A DNA stretch of 64,000 nt from Climacteris rufus (lineage: Eukaryota > Chordata > Aves > Passeriformes > Climacteridae): contig VZRZ01000212.1 of NCBI GenBank assembly GCA_013398175.1, positions 496,001-560,000 on the forward strand, in the 5' to 3' direction. The notes under the pieces were generated by a model. It was not told the origin of the DNA. It saw nothing but the letters and a program-made list of their open reading frames with translations, and did not search any database. The translations under genes were made by a program, and so were the position numbers. Shown here one piece after another: positions 37,833-51,310 of the stretch. The first letter of the stretch is position 1. Each line of letters begins with the position of its first letter.

Positions 37833-40800
37833 CAAGACCGCTGCTAAAGGCTCCGAGTCACTCATGATTTCTATCAGTGGCACTGGTCCTCTCTGTACCT
37901 GAAGTTACCTTGGTAATCACCCAGAGCTTGTTGTAACAGTGCTTTTCAACAGTTTCAGAATAAAGAACAAAGACTGAAACAAGGAAGTGCATCGTTGGCA
38001 ATTTTTTTCATTGTTTCTTTGTAAATTATTATCATGGGGAGACCTCCAGAAACCTTTGAAAGACTACAGTCAGTTATGTGTGTTTTAATGCACTAAGGCT
38101 AGGGAATGGTGAAATTATTTTGCTTGCTTGTTTGTTTGTTTAAATTACTTGCTAACTGTGGGGACATGGTTGTAGGCAATTTTCAGAGAGCTGGTATTAC
38201 GTGGTAGGGTTCTGCTTATTCTGTTGTGTGATAAAGAATTTGTAAGAATCTGTCTTTTTGGCACAGTTGCAGAAAACCTACATATCGAACCATCAATTAA
38301 CACTGGTAAATTATTTATAGTCTAAACAGGGCAAAGCTTTTTGCTCAAGCTGATTGCTGCATCACAAAATAAGTGCACTTATAGGGTGATTACAAAGTGT
38401 ACTCCATAAAGCAATGCTGGAGATTTTTTTTAAATTATAATTGTGATAGGTGTTATAAAGATAAAAGACCTTGTAGTATACAAAAGAGCTGAAGACATGA
38501 AGACTTATCTGCGAAAAAATGAAGCCTAACATTTCAGCATCTTTTTATCTTAGAATAATAGCATGAGTCAAAGCCAAGAAGGAAATGGTTCAAGTTAAAC
38601 TTCAGTAAGACTGAAGGTGTTCTGATTTAAAGTAGAATGCAATTCCAAGCAGTGGTAGAAAGGCTGCCTTCCTGTACCATCCAAAAAAAAGCTTTTCATT
38701 TTTGTCTAAATGATACGGAATATAGGAATTGCTGTCCATGCTCAGATTCAGTGTCCATCTTATTTGGTACCATCTCTGATGACAGCTGATACCTCAGGCT
38801 TCAAAATGGCCTTTTAGCCAGAGGGGTTAATTTATCCACTTTAATTCTGTTGCTCCTACATCGGGTTGTTTTTTTAACAAAAGCAAATAGAAAAATAGGC
38901 CATAGTAACCCTTTCACAGAATCTGTGCTTTTTCTTGATACTGATGTGTGCCTGAGACAATTAATTCTGTATATCTCACATATGTTCCAATGTCAGCTCT
39001 TTATATGTTAGGAGTGAGAAAGATAAGAAGTAATTGATCTGCCACTCAATATTTTAAGTACTGCTTGTCACATTCTTTTTATTTCTTGCTCCATAAATAA
39101 AGCTCTTTAGATCTGTTCAGAACCTCACCATCTGAAAGGGTTGTGTTTGGGATTTTTTGTGGGGTTGGGGCTCAGTGATACGGTTGTTTGTTTGGATTTT
39201 TTTCTCCTCATAAGCATTCTGGTTGCATTTCTTCAGACCCTGCCTATCAAAAACATTTAACCTAGAATAATGTCTGTGATATATAGAGCATTCCAGATGA
39301 GACCACTTTATATATATATATCTGTGAATATAAACAATATCACCCAAGCTCTAAGTTTTCACTGCGCTGATAAGCCAGTGTTTTCACTGAGCTGTTTACA
39401 GTGATGTCCAGTGCTTAAACCAAATGCTGGAAAATGTATATGTCATTTATTTTTTTCCAGTTAAAGTGTATGGCCTACATTTCTTGACCATTTTATTCTG
39501 TTTGACACTTGAATGTCCAGTAGACTACCTTGTGACTCCAAGGCTCTTACAGATGTTATCCCACATGACCTACATAACTTTGTGTCATCAGCAGATTTTA
39601 CCAAGTATAGAGATGAGGATTACTCATCAATACTTTCTTGAATAGCACCAGAATTATTTTAAAATGCATCTGCAACTGTTTTCTAAAATAGTTGCAGAGT
39701 AATGGAAATGGCTTTTGATGTTAGTAACTCCTTCATGTCATAGTTTAGTTGCTTCAAAACATCAGGGTCTTGCTGACTAGCAAAGACTAGTTGATGTGAT
39801 TTCATCCATTGCTGAAAATATCTTCTCTTACTGAACATGTTTTCCTCCATTATAAAATTGTGCTCTTTCTCCTGAACAGATAGCTGGTCACTGTGATATA
39901 TTAATTTGCTGTCTCCAGAACATATTATTTGCATCCTGTAGTTCAGACTGGAGACATTAGAGGTTGCAGCCTGTTGTCCTGAACTTCAAAACCATTACAG
40001 ACTCAAAATATTACTGATTCAAAAAAGTGCCATGGGCAAAAAGCATAATGTAACTTATCTAACTGCTTTTCACTTTCAATAATGCAGTTATCCCAAGCAA
40101 ATTAAAACAGAACCTTTCACTGTACAAAGAATGGTCATGTATCTGAAGTAGAATGCATTTTCAGTCTTAAGATTAGCTATGATATACCATTTGACTGATT
40201 TCAGTTGTGAGTTTTTAAATTTTCAGGCCAAAACTTTTCATTGAGAAAAATTTTTTTTATTATATTTCAGCAGAAAATGGTTGCAGTTTTTTAAAGATGT
40301 TCCTCAGAAGATAATAATATTTTTGAAATTACAGTAATAACTAGTACAATGGTTATGTGATAAATTCCATGAAGAGTTATATCATGTAGTTTCAGAAGGT
40401 GGAAATCCTGTAGGCAGGTGTTCTAGATGTCAGGAATAATGCTGTGACTACCATACTATGATCATTACTACACCTGGGAATGCTTCCCCAGTTTCCTGAT
40501 GTTTGTGTGCTGTTCAGTGGTGATCTTATTTACACTTAAGTATACATTAAACAGTGAGGGGATAAAAGTATTCATAAATACTGGATCATAGGCATGGAGC
40601 CTGCTCTGAACAACTGTTGGAGCACTATGAAATATCTATAAACATCTAAAACTATAAGAAGTACAGGCATACCTTGTAGAAACTAACCACTGTATGCACA
40701 CTGATTGGTACTTATTTAATGAACATTATGGCTTTTTTAGTAAACAAGATTCCAAGTTTTTATTTTAGATGACAAGCAAGTATCATCCCTCAATTCTCCT

Positions 40801-42539
40801 CAGAGTTAAAGAGTTAACAGAGGTCATTCCTGATAGAATTAAGTAAATCAGACAGCTCTGCATCAGCTTTCAGCTGTGTTCTCTGCTGCCCTGGTCCAGC
40901 AAGGAGCAAAAGTGATTTAAGCAAGACAAATTTCAGTTAATGGCCCAGCAATAAGAAGGGGAGGAAGAAGAGCATGTACCAATGATTCCTGAAAGAGATA
41001 TTTTTAAAGATACTGCTGGAGAAGGATGAAGAATGTAGGCATGGAGACTGTACAAGGCACAGAGGTCAGCATGATATAAGACATCCAGCTGAAAGTGGGA
41101 GAAAGAGATAAAGAATGCAATTAAGTGAAAGGATAGAAGATGTCTAGGGAGTAGAAGGAAATAAAAGCAAGATATAAGTAATTGTGGATAAGATAATATA
41201 GGACCTTGAAGGCGAAAATGAAAACTTGAATTTGTAACTGCATTAAGTAATCTATATAGCTTCATTATAAATTATAAAGAGTTAATAGTGTGCAGTAGCC
41301 CATTTGTCCTTATGGCTTTCTCAAGTGTTTTTTAGGGAGTGTAGATGAAGAGTGAGGAAACAGTCGATAAGTTAATGATGTATATACTGAAATAGTAAAA
41401 GCATTTACTTTTTTGAGGGTAAGCATTCTGTCTCAAGAGGACTGGTAGATGATGTGACAGGGCTAACATTACAGCAAAAACTCTTCAAACATTTAGGATG
41501 CTACATGTCTAAATTTAAAATCTCACAAAGATAGTGGAAAGAAGAGTCAGCTGCAAATGTGCACTTTGGCATGTCTCTCAAAGTAAAGAAGTTTTCTTTA
41601 GTAACACTGATGTCAGAGTTTCATCTTCTATTCTACTATTGCATTAACTAGTAATTCTAAAGTGTTTGGACAATTTATTACTGTCCGTTTCTCCTGCCAA
41701 TAGATTTTTTTTTCTTATCATCTTAGCAAGCAGTTGAAGAGCAAGTATGCTTGAAAGATGATTGTTGGCTTTGAGTAGGCTGGTGGAAGACTGTTTTACT
41801 GATATCTTCATATTTACAGCTCTTCTTTACAGCTGTGATATTAGTAAATGACAGCCTTAATTTTCTTTAAGATGATTAATACTTAGTGGAGTAACTTTCT
41901 TCTTTCTTTGATTTTGTTTAAATAATACAGTGCTAATGAAGGATGAACAAAATGGTCCATAAGTCGATTACTTAGAAAAGGCCTTCTGTGTAGTTTTTCT
42001 CAGAAGTTTTGAAATGTATCTATTCTTTGCTAGAACAATTCAGTCTCACCAGCTTTCACACCATTTTAAAAAATCTGTGAATTGAGTCCTTAGCTTCTCT
42101 GTCTGAGTTGAGTATGTGAACTGGCTTTGTGTAAAGTGATTACTAGTAAGAGCTTCAGGCTCAATGTCAGTCCAAGGATGAAGGAACCCATCACAGAATG
42201 CTGTATTTTAATAAAAGGATTTCAGTTACTCGTCAGTATGAAGACATAATAATGCTTGTGACATGCTGTGGTGTATTGCTTTAGGATCAGACTGAACATT
42301 GGAATAATAGCAGCATTGAGAAGAAAAGAAAAATAGGATGTCTGATTTGAGCATCGCTTTTTCTTCTATTGATTTCTATATTTAGCGTAGTGTATTGCAT
42401 GTCAGGCCCTGGTTATAAAGACCTGTGAAAGAAACTACTTGGATTCCTGGTCTTGCATGTTAGGAATCAAGCAGCATGTGATTCATAAACTTGCACAGAA
42501 TTGGATAGATCCTAAGGAAGATCTGCTACAGGATGCAGA

Positions 42540-43480
42540 TGTTGGTGTTTATGTTAAAAGCTTCTTTGCAGACCCACAAAAGACCTAAGAGAGGTGACAG
42601 CAGGTGGGGGATCCCAGATCATACCCTGCCCGACTGCTCCCACTCTTGTCACAGGAGCCATCATCCCATCAGAGGCCCATCTCCATAAAGCCAGGACAGC
42701 ACAGAGTCCCAAAGGCAGACAGGAGCCCAGATTAAGGACTTGGAGGGAGGGAACTCCCAGGGCTGTCCCAGAAGTGTTATCAACGTGAATCAATGCTGGA
42801 TCAATCCTTTTGGACTGAGGGGAGATGCTGCCTAGGGCATAGCACACAGGATGGGATGCAGAGGAAGAGAATTTTGGGTTTGATCAGGATTTATTACAGG
42901 GAAATAGAGAGATAAGGGGATAAAAAACACTGGATGTGTAAATAGGTGACACATTTGTCTGGCCATGCACAGCTCAGTGCAGTGTGTCCTATTTCAGCAA
43001 ATTCCACTTTTAACTTTTCCTGGCTGAAGGGCATCTGTTCTGTGGTCTGTGTGTGTGGGGCCAGCAACTGAAGCCAGACCTGGGCAGAGGCCTGTGGATC
43101 TTTGGTGCCAGTTGCTGGAGCGAGCAAGGATCTGGGTGCTGGCAACTGGGCAAAATGAGGTGCCAGCCCCCAGCCTGGGACTGCAGGGCACAGGGGCCCA
43201 TCCCAGGCATCTGCAGAGCCACTGGCCAGACTGAGTGCAAGCCTGTGAACGTTAGTGAAGAGGCAGCTGAACAACCCCATGGGTCCTTGGGAGTGCTGAG
43301 TATAACTGCGTTGAGCTGTGTGTCTAGCCTTGTGTATATAGATATATATATTTATTTATGTGTGCGTTTGTGTGCTAATGCCTGCTGGGAGATACATGCT
43401 CAGCCTTCCTGTTGCTCGGACTGGGGGACAGAGTTGTGGCTGCCTCCCCTCTGTCAGGCTACTAGATGAGGCTTTATCCC
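42540..43480. other. GC-rich unidentified block, repeat-like
   Basis: The composition rises sharply above the flanks. A minus-strand AATAAA lies at about 42889-42894, and overlapping chance ORFs on both strands are unusually long (up to 138 codons). They show no domain, no codon bias and no start context I trust. This looks like an unfamiliar transposon-derived sequence rather than a gene. Confidence 0.4.
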
Positions 43481-44639
43481 CTAACAGCAGTAACCCATTC
43501 CCTAGCATCACACGTTTCTCTCCATAAAGGGAGACTGGATAACTGGATAACACTAGATGTAGGTGTTCCAGGTAGGTATCATGCTGTTTCAGTCTCCTGA
43601 TAAACCCCCTCCTTTCTAAACATCTCTCAGAGTCATTTGAGCTGAGTTGCACAGCACAAAATATACAAAGTAAATATGGAGCTGTGACTTTGTTCTGTTT
43701 CCCATTTCCCTTTCATCCGTATCGCCCAAAGATCCTTGTCCTTTGGAGAAGCCATCCTTCTTTCAGCATTGTGACCACCTTTAATTTAAACTGTTTATCA
43801 TTTCTGTGCCCCTATTTGATTTTGTTTGATGTAAGTTCCTAGCACCAAGTTGTTTTTATTTTAGTTGAGGTAGTCGCTGTAAAAGTCTGTTCTAATTTCT
43901 AATTCTATACTTTTTATATATTTGAGTAAATCAGGTTGTAAATACTTCTTTCTTTTGCACTTAGAATTTCTGTTACTACCATGCCTTCCTTCTTGCTTCA
44001 AGAGGAAGAAAATGGACAAATTGTTTAAGAAGAATCTGGATTTTCTGTTTACAGAGCAATAAATGTTCTGAAATGAACTGCAGTTGTGTATGTTGTAAAA
44101 TTGCTTTTGTTTGACAGGTTAATAAATCTTAGCTGAAGGTCTGACTGACCAGAGATATTAAAAGCTTGTGTTGCCTGACAAAACCAAACAAACCAACCAT
44201 CTCTTTGCATTTCTTTATAAATACAGCAAAGGGCTCAGTATTACTTCATTTGACCATGGCTCTCCTTTTATTTGCAAATCTTTGCCTGCACGGTTTGTTG
44301 TGTTGGCTTTTATGGGTGGGGTTTGTTTGTTTGTTTGTTTCTTGGTGTGGAAACCATAAACCAAAATCGCTTTAATTAGCAAATGTTTAAAATGCTGCGG
44401 TTCTTTAACAAGGACACATGTTCATGGTGCAGACAATGAAGTACCAAACCTTCCATTAACTTTTGCAGTTTGAATTGAATCAGCCTATGAATTTTAGGGA
44501 ATTTACATCTGTGTTTTCAAATCTATACCTATGTTAATCTTGTGGGGTCATCTGTTACGTCACTTTCATGCACAGACATATGAGACAAATCTACCCTAGA
44601 TATTCACCCTGCAATAAAGATCCTTCCAGCAGCTGAATT

Positions 44640-45400
44640 TAGGTACTCAGTTGTCTCTGGAACCCAGTCTTGTGCTGCACCCCATTACATTCCACAGAGT
44701 GTCTCTGTGCACACCGATGCACTCAGATGGCCCCATGGTCTGTACAGCAGCTGGCCAAGGCTACCCGCTGCCTACGCTGTCCCTCCAAGAGCCGGAGCTG
44801 ACTCTGCTCTTGCCCACAGGGACATGCCTGCTTCCAGGACACCTCACCTCCTTGCCAGCTAGTCCAGCAGGCTCTTCACTAGCCCTCACACCCTCACTTG
44901 CATACCCACCCTCACTCAGGTGCTGCACTGTGGGCACACGGGAATTCTGGTCCCACGGCAGGACTGACATTGAGACCTCCATGCACATGTGCGTGCATGG
45001 TAGTAAACCCTTGCCCGGGAAAACCAACAGAAATGGAGTTTAATTAAAGACAGAACAGGCTACTCTGACTGGTGCAAGGATGGCTGAGAACAGATGGCGC
45101 CTGCTCACACCCCACCAGCCCTTTCTGTCCCACATTCCCACAGGGCACTCTGACCCGTGGAGTCTTTCCTGCTAGCTTGTCCCTGTGGGTCTGGCCTTGT
45201 GGCACCAGGAGTGGCTGGGCCAGGGCCTCAGGGGGCTGATGGGGCTCCTCCTGCCCTCTCAGGTGGCACAGGAATGAGCTTCTAGTAGGCTGATGACTGC
45301 TGTGGTGGGTCTGGAGCTGGCCAGGCTGTTTCAGGCTCCCCCATCTGCCCTTGCTCATGCCCTTGCTCCTGTCATGCTCCTTAATTTGTGCCAAGAAAAG
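44640..45400. other. Second GC-rich unidentified block
   Basis: The block is rich in CCTC, CAGG and GCTGG words. It has overlapping chance ORFs of 130 codons (+ strand, 44651-45043) and 156 codons (- strand, 45044-45514). Neither protein resembles a family I know. It may belong to the same class of repeat as the block at 42.5-43.5 kb. Confidence 0.35.
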
Positions 45401-47289
45401 CAGTTCTGTCACATAAACTAATGTGTGTGTGAATATATGTATGTATTTCTGCATATAAAAATGTACAGATCCCTCCCTGTAGAAACTTGGTGATTTTAAA
45501 TGCTTATGTTCCATACGTGCTCTTTGGACTTAGTACTAATTTGATCTTAATTAAAAAGAATTTAATTAAGATCAGCCTACCTGAACTGTGTTCCTTTTCT
45601 TCAAGAGAGGTAGTCAGGAAGGCAACCAAAGCAGGGAGAAAAACTTCTTTAGTTTATAGGGGAAGTAGGAAAACATGAAGACGAGAACCTTGTCTGGAAA
45701 CTTGTAGCACTGCCACTGCTAAGCACAAGAACATGTGATTTAGAAAAGAATTTGAGTGTCATGGGCAACATCTCAACTCTCCATCAAGTTGCAAGATGCT
45801 TGGTATCTATGTGAGCTAGCTCAAAAGGACAATTGTAACTTGCTTTTGAAAGATGTTCTTCCTTTCTTTTGGTAACAAAGTTAAAACTGGACCCAGTTGA
45901 GCTTATAATAACAGTATTTCTAGACGGAGTAATTGTTTCTTTCTGGTTTTAATCCATCATCTTGATATCCAGTAGAACTACCTGTTAAATTCCCACTTTC
46001 ATTGTCAATGAGGTGATTGTTCTCTATGGCTTTAAAAGTATTGAAGTGTTTTTTTCTGCAGATGCAGGGTCAATGGGGGAAACAGAATTTTTAGTGTCTT
46101 TTCTCACACTGTTCTTGCTAAGACTAGAACTTATAAACCTTTGAAGACTATGAAACAGATGCTTTTAGCCACGCCTTCAAGATCTGCAGACCCAGAACAT
46201 AAATCCCAAAGACAGTCATTATGTGTGGATGAAATTTTCAGTCCTCAGTCTTTAGACGTATTTGCCATTTGATTTGTCAGTTTTCTCTGTTCAATAATGA
46301 ATCTTACCCATAGCTCACTAAAAGTAGCTGGAATCAATTAGCAACTACTTGAAATATAACAGAAACTGCTACAACTTCTAAAAAAGCAAAAACAAAAACA
46401 AAAAGATAAAAAAATCACTTGAGACATTTTCTGTGTGCTGAATCACAGAGCTTGAGATTCTCTTTTGCTTCTTCATCTGAAAACCTGTCCTACTTCAGTT
46501 TTTGTGATCACAGCATATTTTACCTGGTAGCCAGAACATATAATTCAGTGGACTGTATGGCAGTGATACTTTGTCACCTTGACACAACTTCTGCAGTCTG
46601 GTTTCCCTAGGGAATCCTTATATACTGTCTGGGTGCTGAAGCTCCCAAGTTATCAGTAAAATGCTGCTTGTAGCACTCAGCTGCTTGTCAATTTATCCAG
46701 ATTCTTGGCAATACCTTGGCATCTATTTCTGAACTGATTGTGTTGCTGTATTAGAAGTGCTTTCTTTCAGCTCATGTGTTGTGATGGTTAGAGCAATGTA
46801 AAATCACTCTTTCCAGTATGCCGTGGTAGTCTAACTAATACATAAATACACATAATTTGTTTTGAAATAGAAGAAAAGAAGGGTGGACTGTGCTTGGGCA
46901 GAGACAGCTGGCTTTTTTTTCCCCCAAATAAGTGTGTGGGATAAGCACATTAACTCTCATTCATTCAGGTGCTTCCCTGTAATTTCACTGCAGGCATTTG
47001 TAGAGAAGGCAATTTGTCTTTGACTTAACTGTGAAGAAACGTGTTTATATCAGTATTGGGGTGACTGAAACACTTCCTATTAGAGTGTTCTATATTCTCA
47101 TCATAGGTTTTCTCATGGTCACTTAGCAATAAGTTTCATCTGTATTTTTTGCACATTTGTCATTCAGACTTTTAAATTTAGAAGTTCCGTTATAGTGCCA
47201 TCTGTCTCTGCACCAGTGAATGTGGCTGCACATTTTTGAACAGGAAAGAAAACCCAATTGATTTCCTATGCTCAGGAGACAAGGCAATT

Positions 47290-47880
47290 ACGATGGCTGG
47301 TGGACACCAAGTTGACCATGAGCCAGCAATGTGCCATTGCAGCAAAGGCGGCTGATGAGGGGGAGGGTTGTCAGCAGATTGAGGGAATTGATCCTGCCCC
47401 TCTACTCAGCACTGGTGAGGCTATACCCGGAAAATACTGGGTCTAGGTCTGCACTTCCCAGTACAAGAGACATTTTGAGCTACTGGAGGGAGTCCAGCAA
47501 AGGGACACTGAGTTAATTAAGGGACTGCAGTGTCTCGCATTTGAGGAAAGGCAAAGCTTGGAGAAGGCTTAGGGACATATTAATATAAGTAAATACCTGA
47601 AGGGAGAATGCAAAGAGCCGGGCACTTTTCAGTGCTGCCCAGTGGCAGAACCAGAGGCAATGGATACAAACTGGAAGACAGGAGGTTCCCTCTGAGCATC
47701 AGGAAACACTTTTTCACCATGAGGGTGACCGAGCACTGTTGCAGGTTACCCAAAGAGGTGGTGGAGTCTCACTCCTTGGAGATACTCAAATACTGACTGG
47801 ACCTTGTCCTGGGCTGTAGATGTCCCTGCTTGAGCAGGGGGTTGGCCCAGGTGACCTTCAGAGATCGCATCCAACCCCAG
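47290..47880 (+). repeat. CR1 LINE 3' part
   Basis: Landmarks include GACCATGAGCCAGCAATGTG, GAGGGAATTGATCCTGCCCC, GCATCAGGAAACACTTTTTC and TTGAGCAGGGGGTTGGCCCA, in the order of CR1 ORF2 and 3' UTR. The usual terminal repeat is missing because a SINE-like element follows directly. Confidence 0.9.
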
Positions 47881-48015
47881 TCACAGAATCACAGAATATT
47901 CTGAATTGGAAGGGACCCACAAGGAGCATTGAGTCCAACCCTTAAGTGAATGGCCCATATGGGGATCACACCCACAACCTTGGCATTATTAATACCATGC
48001 TCTACCAGCCATCCT
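47881..48015 (-). repeat. tRNA-Ile-derived SINE with CR1-like tail (TguSINE1-like)
   Basis: Read on the minus strand, the head contains GCTGGTAGAGC (A-box region), TTAATAA (an anticodon loop keeping AAT) and GTGGGTGTGATCCCC (B-box region), all typical of tRNA-Ile. It passes into TGGACTCAATGCTCCTTGTG and the CR1-type tail GGGTCCCTTCCAATTCAG, then AATATTCTGTGATTCTGTGA. This mosaic is the structure of the songbird SINE called TguSINE1, as I recall it. The tRNA part is mutated and should not be called a tRNA gene. Confidence 0.75.
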
Positions 48016-50929
48016 GGTATCATGTGATTCTGAGTCCGTAAAATACTTATGTTACATTTGCATATTTTCTGTGTGTGTATGTATATTGCTTGTGGCCCAT
48101 TACATGGCAATAAGTAATTAATAATTACATAGCAATAGGTAATCCATTACATAGCACAATAATGTGACAGCAAGCTTTAGAGTAACAATTCCAACAGTCG
48201 CAGAGAAATGGGCATACTTGGTTTAAACGGGAAATCAGCCCTCATCCCTTTTCTAAAGACTCACTCAAACTGTTGAAGGTCAGCAAATGCAGCATACTTC
48301 AGATCAGCAGATTCACGAAGTGGTGATTCTTACTTTTAATTGTTATTGTATTGGATGAACAAGTAGTTTTCACTTAAGCATATGGCCTGATGAAGTGTTT
48401 TGAGGACTTTGCCCATGAGAGGTCGTTTTACAGGCAAATAGGTGGTAGTTTTCCTTTTAAGTTAGTCTACCATCTGTCAGCTTTATACTCTATTGACATC
48501 TGAATGTTATTTGTGATTGAGATATACAGAATGGGAGGGGGTTTTTTTTAATAAAAATGATATTAAGAGAAGCTGATGAGAACCCAGATACTGATAAACT
48601 TGTGTCTCTGAAGAACTGAGTACCCAAAATAAGTCATTCATGGCAGAAGTTGTGTAAGAAGCATAGCAAACAGTTGCTGATACCATGGCTGTTATTCCCA
48701 AACTAATGTTAATGTGAAGTCAGGGTCATGGCTGTGCTAGCTACTGATCTCATATGTATTTTAAACTGAATAAGCCTTAAGCAACAGAGAGAGAAACTAT
48801 CTGTATAGACACCATATATGCACCGTGTATTTATCCACATGCATACATATGCAGCGTTAAATAAGCATGTTTTTTTATTTTTATTCATTGTTTACTCTGA
48901 AACTTTCGTTTATATCTTACATGCCCTGTTCCTTTCATGAAAAATGACCTGTTACTCTTCCTGTAATCATGCCTGAGTCAAAATAAGAACTGAGAGCCTT
49001 TGGTTGCAGTGACTGTTAGCATTCTCTTATCTTGTAGGGCTGGTCTAATAGAAAAACAGGCACAGCTTGATAACTGTGGGCCATTAATGCATTTTTAAAA
49101 GTGTTTCTATGCAGTATTTAAAATAGCTAGATGATATTATTAGGGGAACTGTGACAGAAGCATGCTGAAATATATTCAGTTAAAGACAGAAATAACTTTC
49201 TACATATGAATTAATTTTAAGAGTATATTAATTTTCATATTTACAGAAATATTTGGGTTTGAAGTTCACAGTAGGAAGAAATTTTCAGAGAAGCTGTCTG
49301 TTTTAATGATTGGTTCACATAAAACTGCTTGATATTCACTGGCTTTCCATGTCTGTATTTTTCATAGCTTGAAATACCTAGGTAATTATTGCTTACCTAA
49401 AAATAAATAAAGCAAGCTGATAAAAACACGCTAGGGATTAATGTGAAAAACACAACTTCTCTACTGAAATCTTAAAAAAAAATTACTTTTTTTTTTAATT
49501 TCCTCTTATTCTTAATGCACTTGGATTTTACCAATATTAATTGTATTGATCTAGTAGAACTTGTTATGTACTTACAGTTAACCCTGCATTCAGGGTTAGG
49601 AGAGTGCTTTAATTGGATTAATCATTTCTCATAATAAATGGTTCAAAAGGGATATATCTTACATAGTGTATGGAGAAATACGGTTTTTATTATTAATTCT
49701 TTTACTTTTGGTGGTAAATTTCACATTCTTTAGAAATAGTGTATTTAGCAGACAAAAATAATTTCTCAGGTGGAGAAAATTACATAAGAAATCTTGAGTT
49801 CTGAGATCCATTTGCTTGCACAGTCAAAGCAGTTTTTGAAATCACAAGGACAGTTACTTAAATAGATCTGATTATTGATATAATTGGGCTTTTCATTTCA
49901 GATGTGATATTTTTAGATTGCTGTTGCAAAAATAAGTTTCAGAATTGTGACATTCCTAACCATAACCCAACGCCCACAGGTGGGCTGCTGTTGGAAGGGC
50001 AGGTTCACAAAGCCATGCACAGCCACTTTGTGGTTTCACCCATACAGTCAGCTTTAGGCATGCCAGGTATAAGACTGAAGGGATCAATACCTATGATTCA
50101 AATACTGCCCAAAAGGAACATTTGTATTCTTCTTTAGGAGTTAACATTTTTTTCTAACTTAGTTTTGTACATCGTTCTCCACTTTCCTCTTTGAAAATCT
50201 ATACTGAGAAGAGAGAATTGCCATTTTTAATGTATTTGTTTTTTGTAGTTTAAATATATAGAAAATAATTATTATAATTTTGTTAGTGTTTTGTTTGTTT
50301 TACTTAAAGGTGGTAATTTCTGGCTTTGCGCTTGGAGTTTTATGCTAATAATCCTAAATATTCTGTATGATAACTTTCAGCTCTGAATTTTGAAAGAAAG
50401 CTGCTTTTTTCCTGATCAGGAAGAGTTAAAGTGTAACACAGCTCTATCTCACCAAGTCACTCTAGACTGGTGACACTGTCATATACAGTTCAATGAGAAG
50501 CTTGTACTGAATAGAAAAAAAAGGCCTTTTCCATGACGTTTTTGCATTCCCAATGAAAACCTGTTTAAAGACTAATGCCTCTTCTCACACTTTCTTCCTT
50601 TACTGAAGAAATTAGGAATTTACTTTATGTCTGAAGCATATGTGGGTTGTTATTAGTACTTTTGTCAAAGATTATACAATAATTAAATGATGTTTGGAAC
50701 AAATTGAGCTAAATTTCACTATGCAGGCTGATATTTCTGTGTGAGAAAATAACACTGCTCAAGGAGACATAAAACAAAAGCAGACACTTTAGCTCGGGCT
50801 GCTCGAGGCTGCACAGCGTCTGAATGTGAGCTTAGTCCCTGGCTGGTGTGAGCTGCAGAGGTCCACAGCTCTCCCAAAGCACAAAGTCCTGGCTACTGCA
50901 GCTGACTTGTTTCTGCTGGCTCCTTAGCC

Positions 50930-51310
50930 ATGGAGCTACCCCAAGCTTGGTGTTCTTAGTGCCGATGAGAACAAAGGGCGAAAGAGGGTTCTTCTCTGGA
51001 ATTTCAGCCGTTTATTGTAAATCCAGGGTCCGGGGGAAGAGAGGAAAGGAACCACCTTGATGTCTGGAGGATCCCAGGAGAAAGAGCAAGTGGGAGCTCT
51101 GCAGGGGTCTTTTAAAGGGAGTGGAACACAGGGAGCACCCAATAGGAGATCAGCGAATACAAACTGACCAGTGGAGGGGAAAACTTTCCAGGGCATGGCG
51201 ATATGTGGAACTTGGAGTGGGGGATACAGGTAACACAAGGGAAATATGGGAACTCACCACAGCCCAGGGAGAGGGCTCAGATGACAGTGCCCTGAGGTCT
51301 CTCCCACTAA
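50930..51310 (-). repeat. Antisense ERV-type solo LTR (boundaries uncertain)
   Basis: The minus strand shows a TATA-like CCTTTAAA at 51111-51118 and AATAAA at 51011-51016, about 100 bases downstream, followed by purine/pyrimidine-biased U5-like sequence. This is the compact promoter plus poly(A) order of an LTR. No internal coding sequence adjoins it. Confidence 0.6.

Noticed and set aside
43053..43469. 138-codon plus-strand ORF
   Set aside because: It sits in an unidentified GC-rich repeat-like block, runs through a TA/TTTA microsatellite-like stretch, and resembles no protein family.
44651..45043. 130-codon plus-strand ORF
   Set aside because: It has no recognisable domain, is rich in Leu, Pro and Ser as expected from GC-rich noncoding DNA, and competes with an ORF on the other strand.
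45044..45514. 156-codon minus-strand ORF, the longest in the window
   Set aside because: It lies in a GC-rich block where long chance ORFs are expected, shows no domain or splice structure, and overlaps the low-complexity TG/TA stretch at 45.42 kb.
47950..48015. Possible tRNA-Ile gene on the minus strand
   Set aside because: The tRNA-like part is mutated, cannot form a full cloverleaf by eye and is fused to a CR1 tail, so it is a SINE head.
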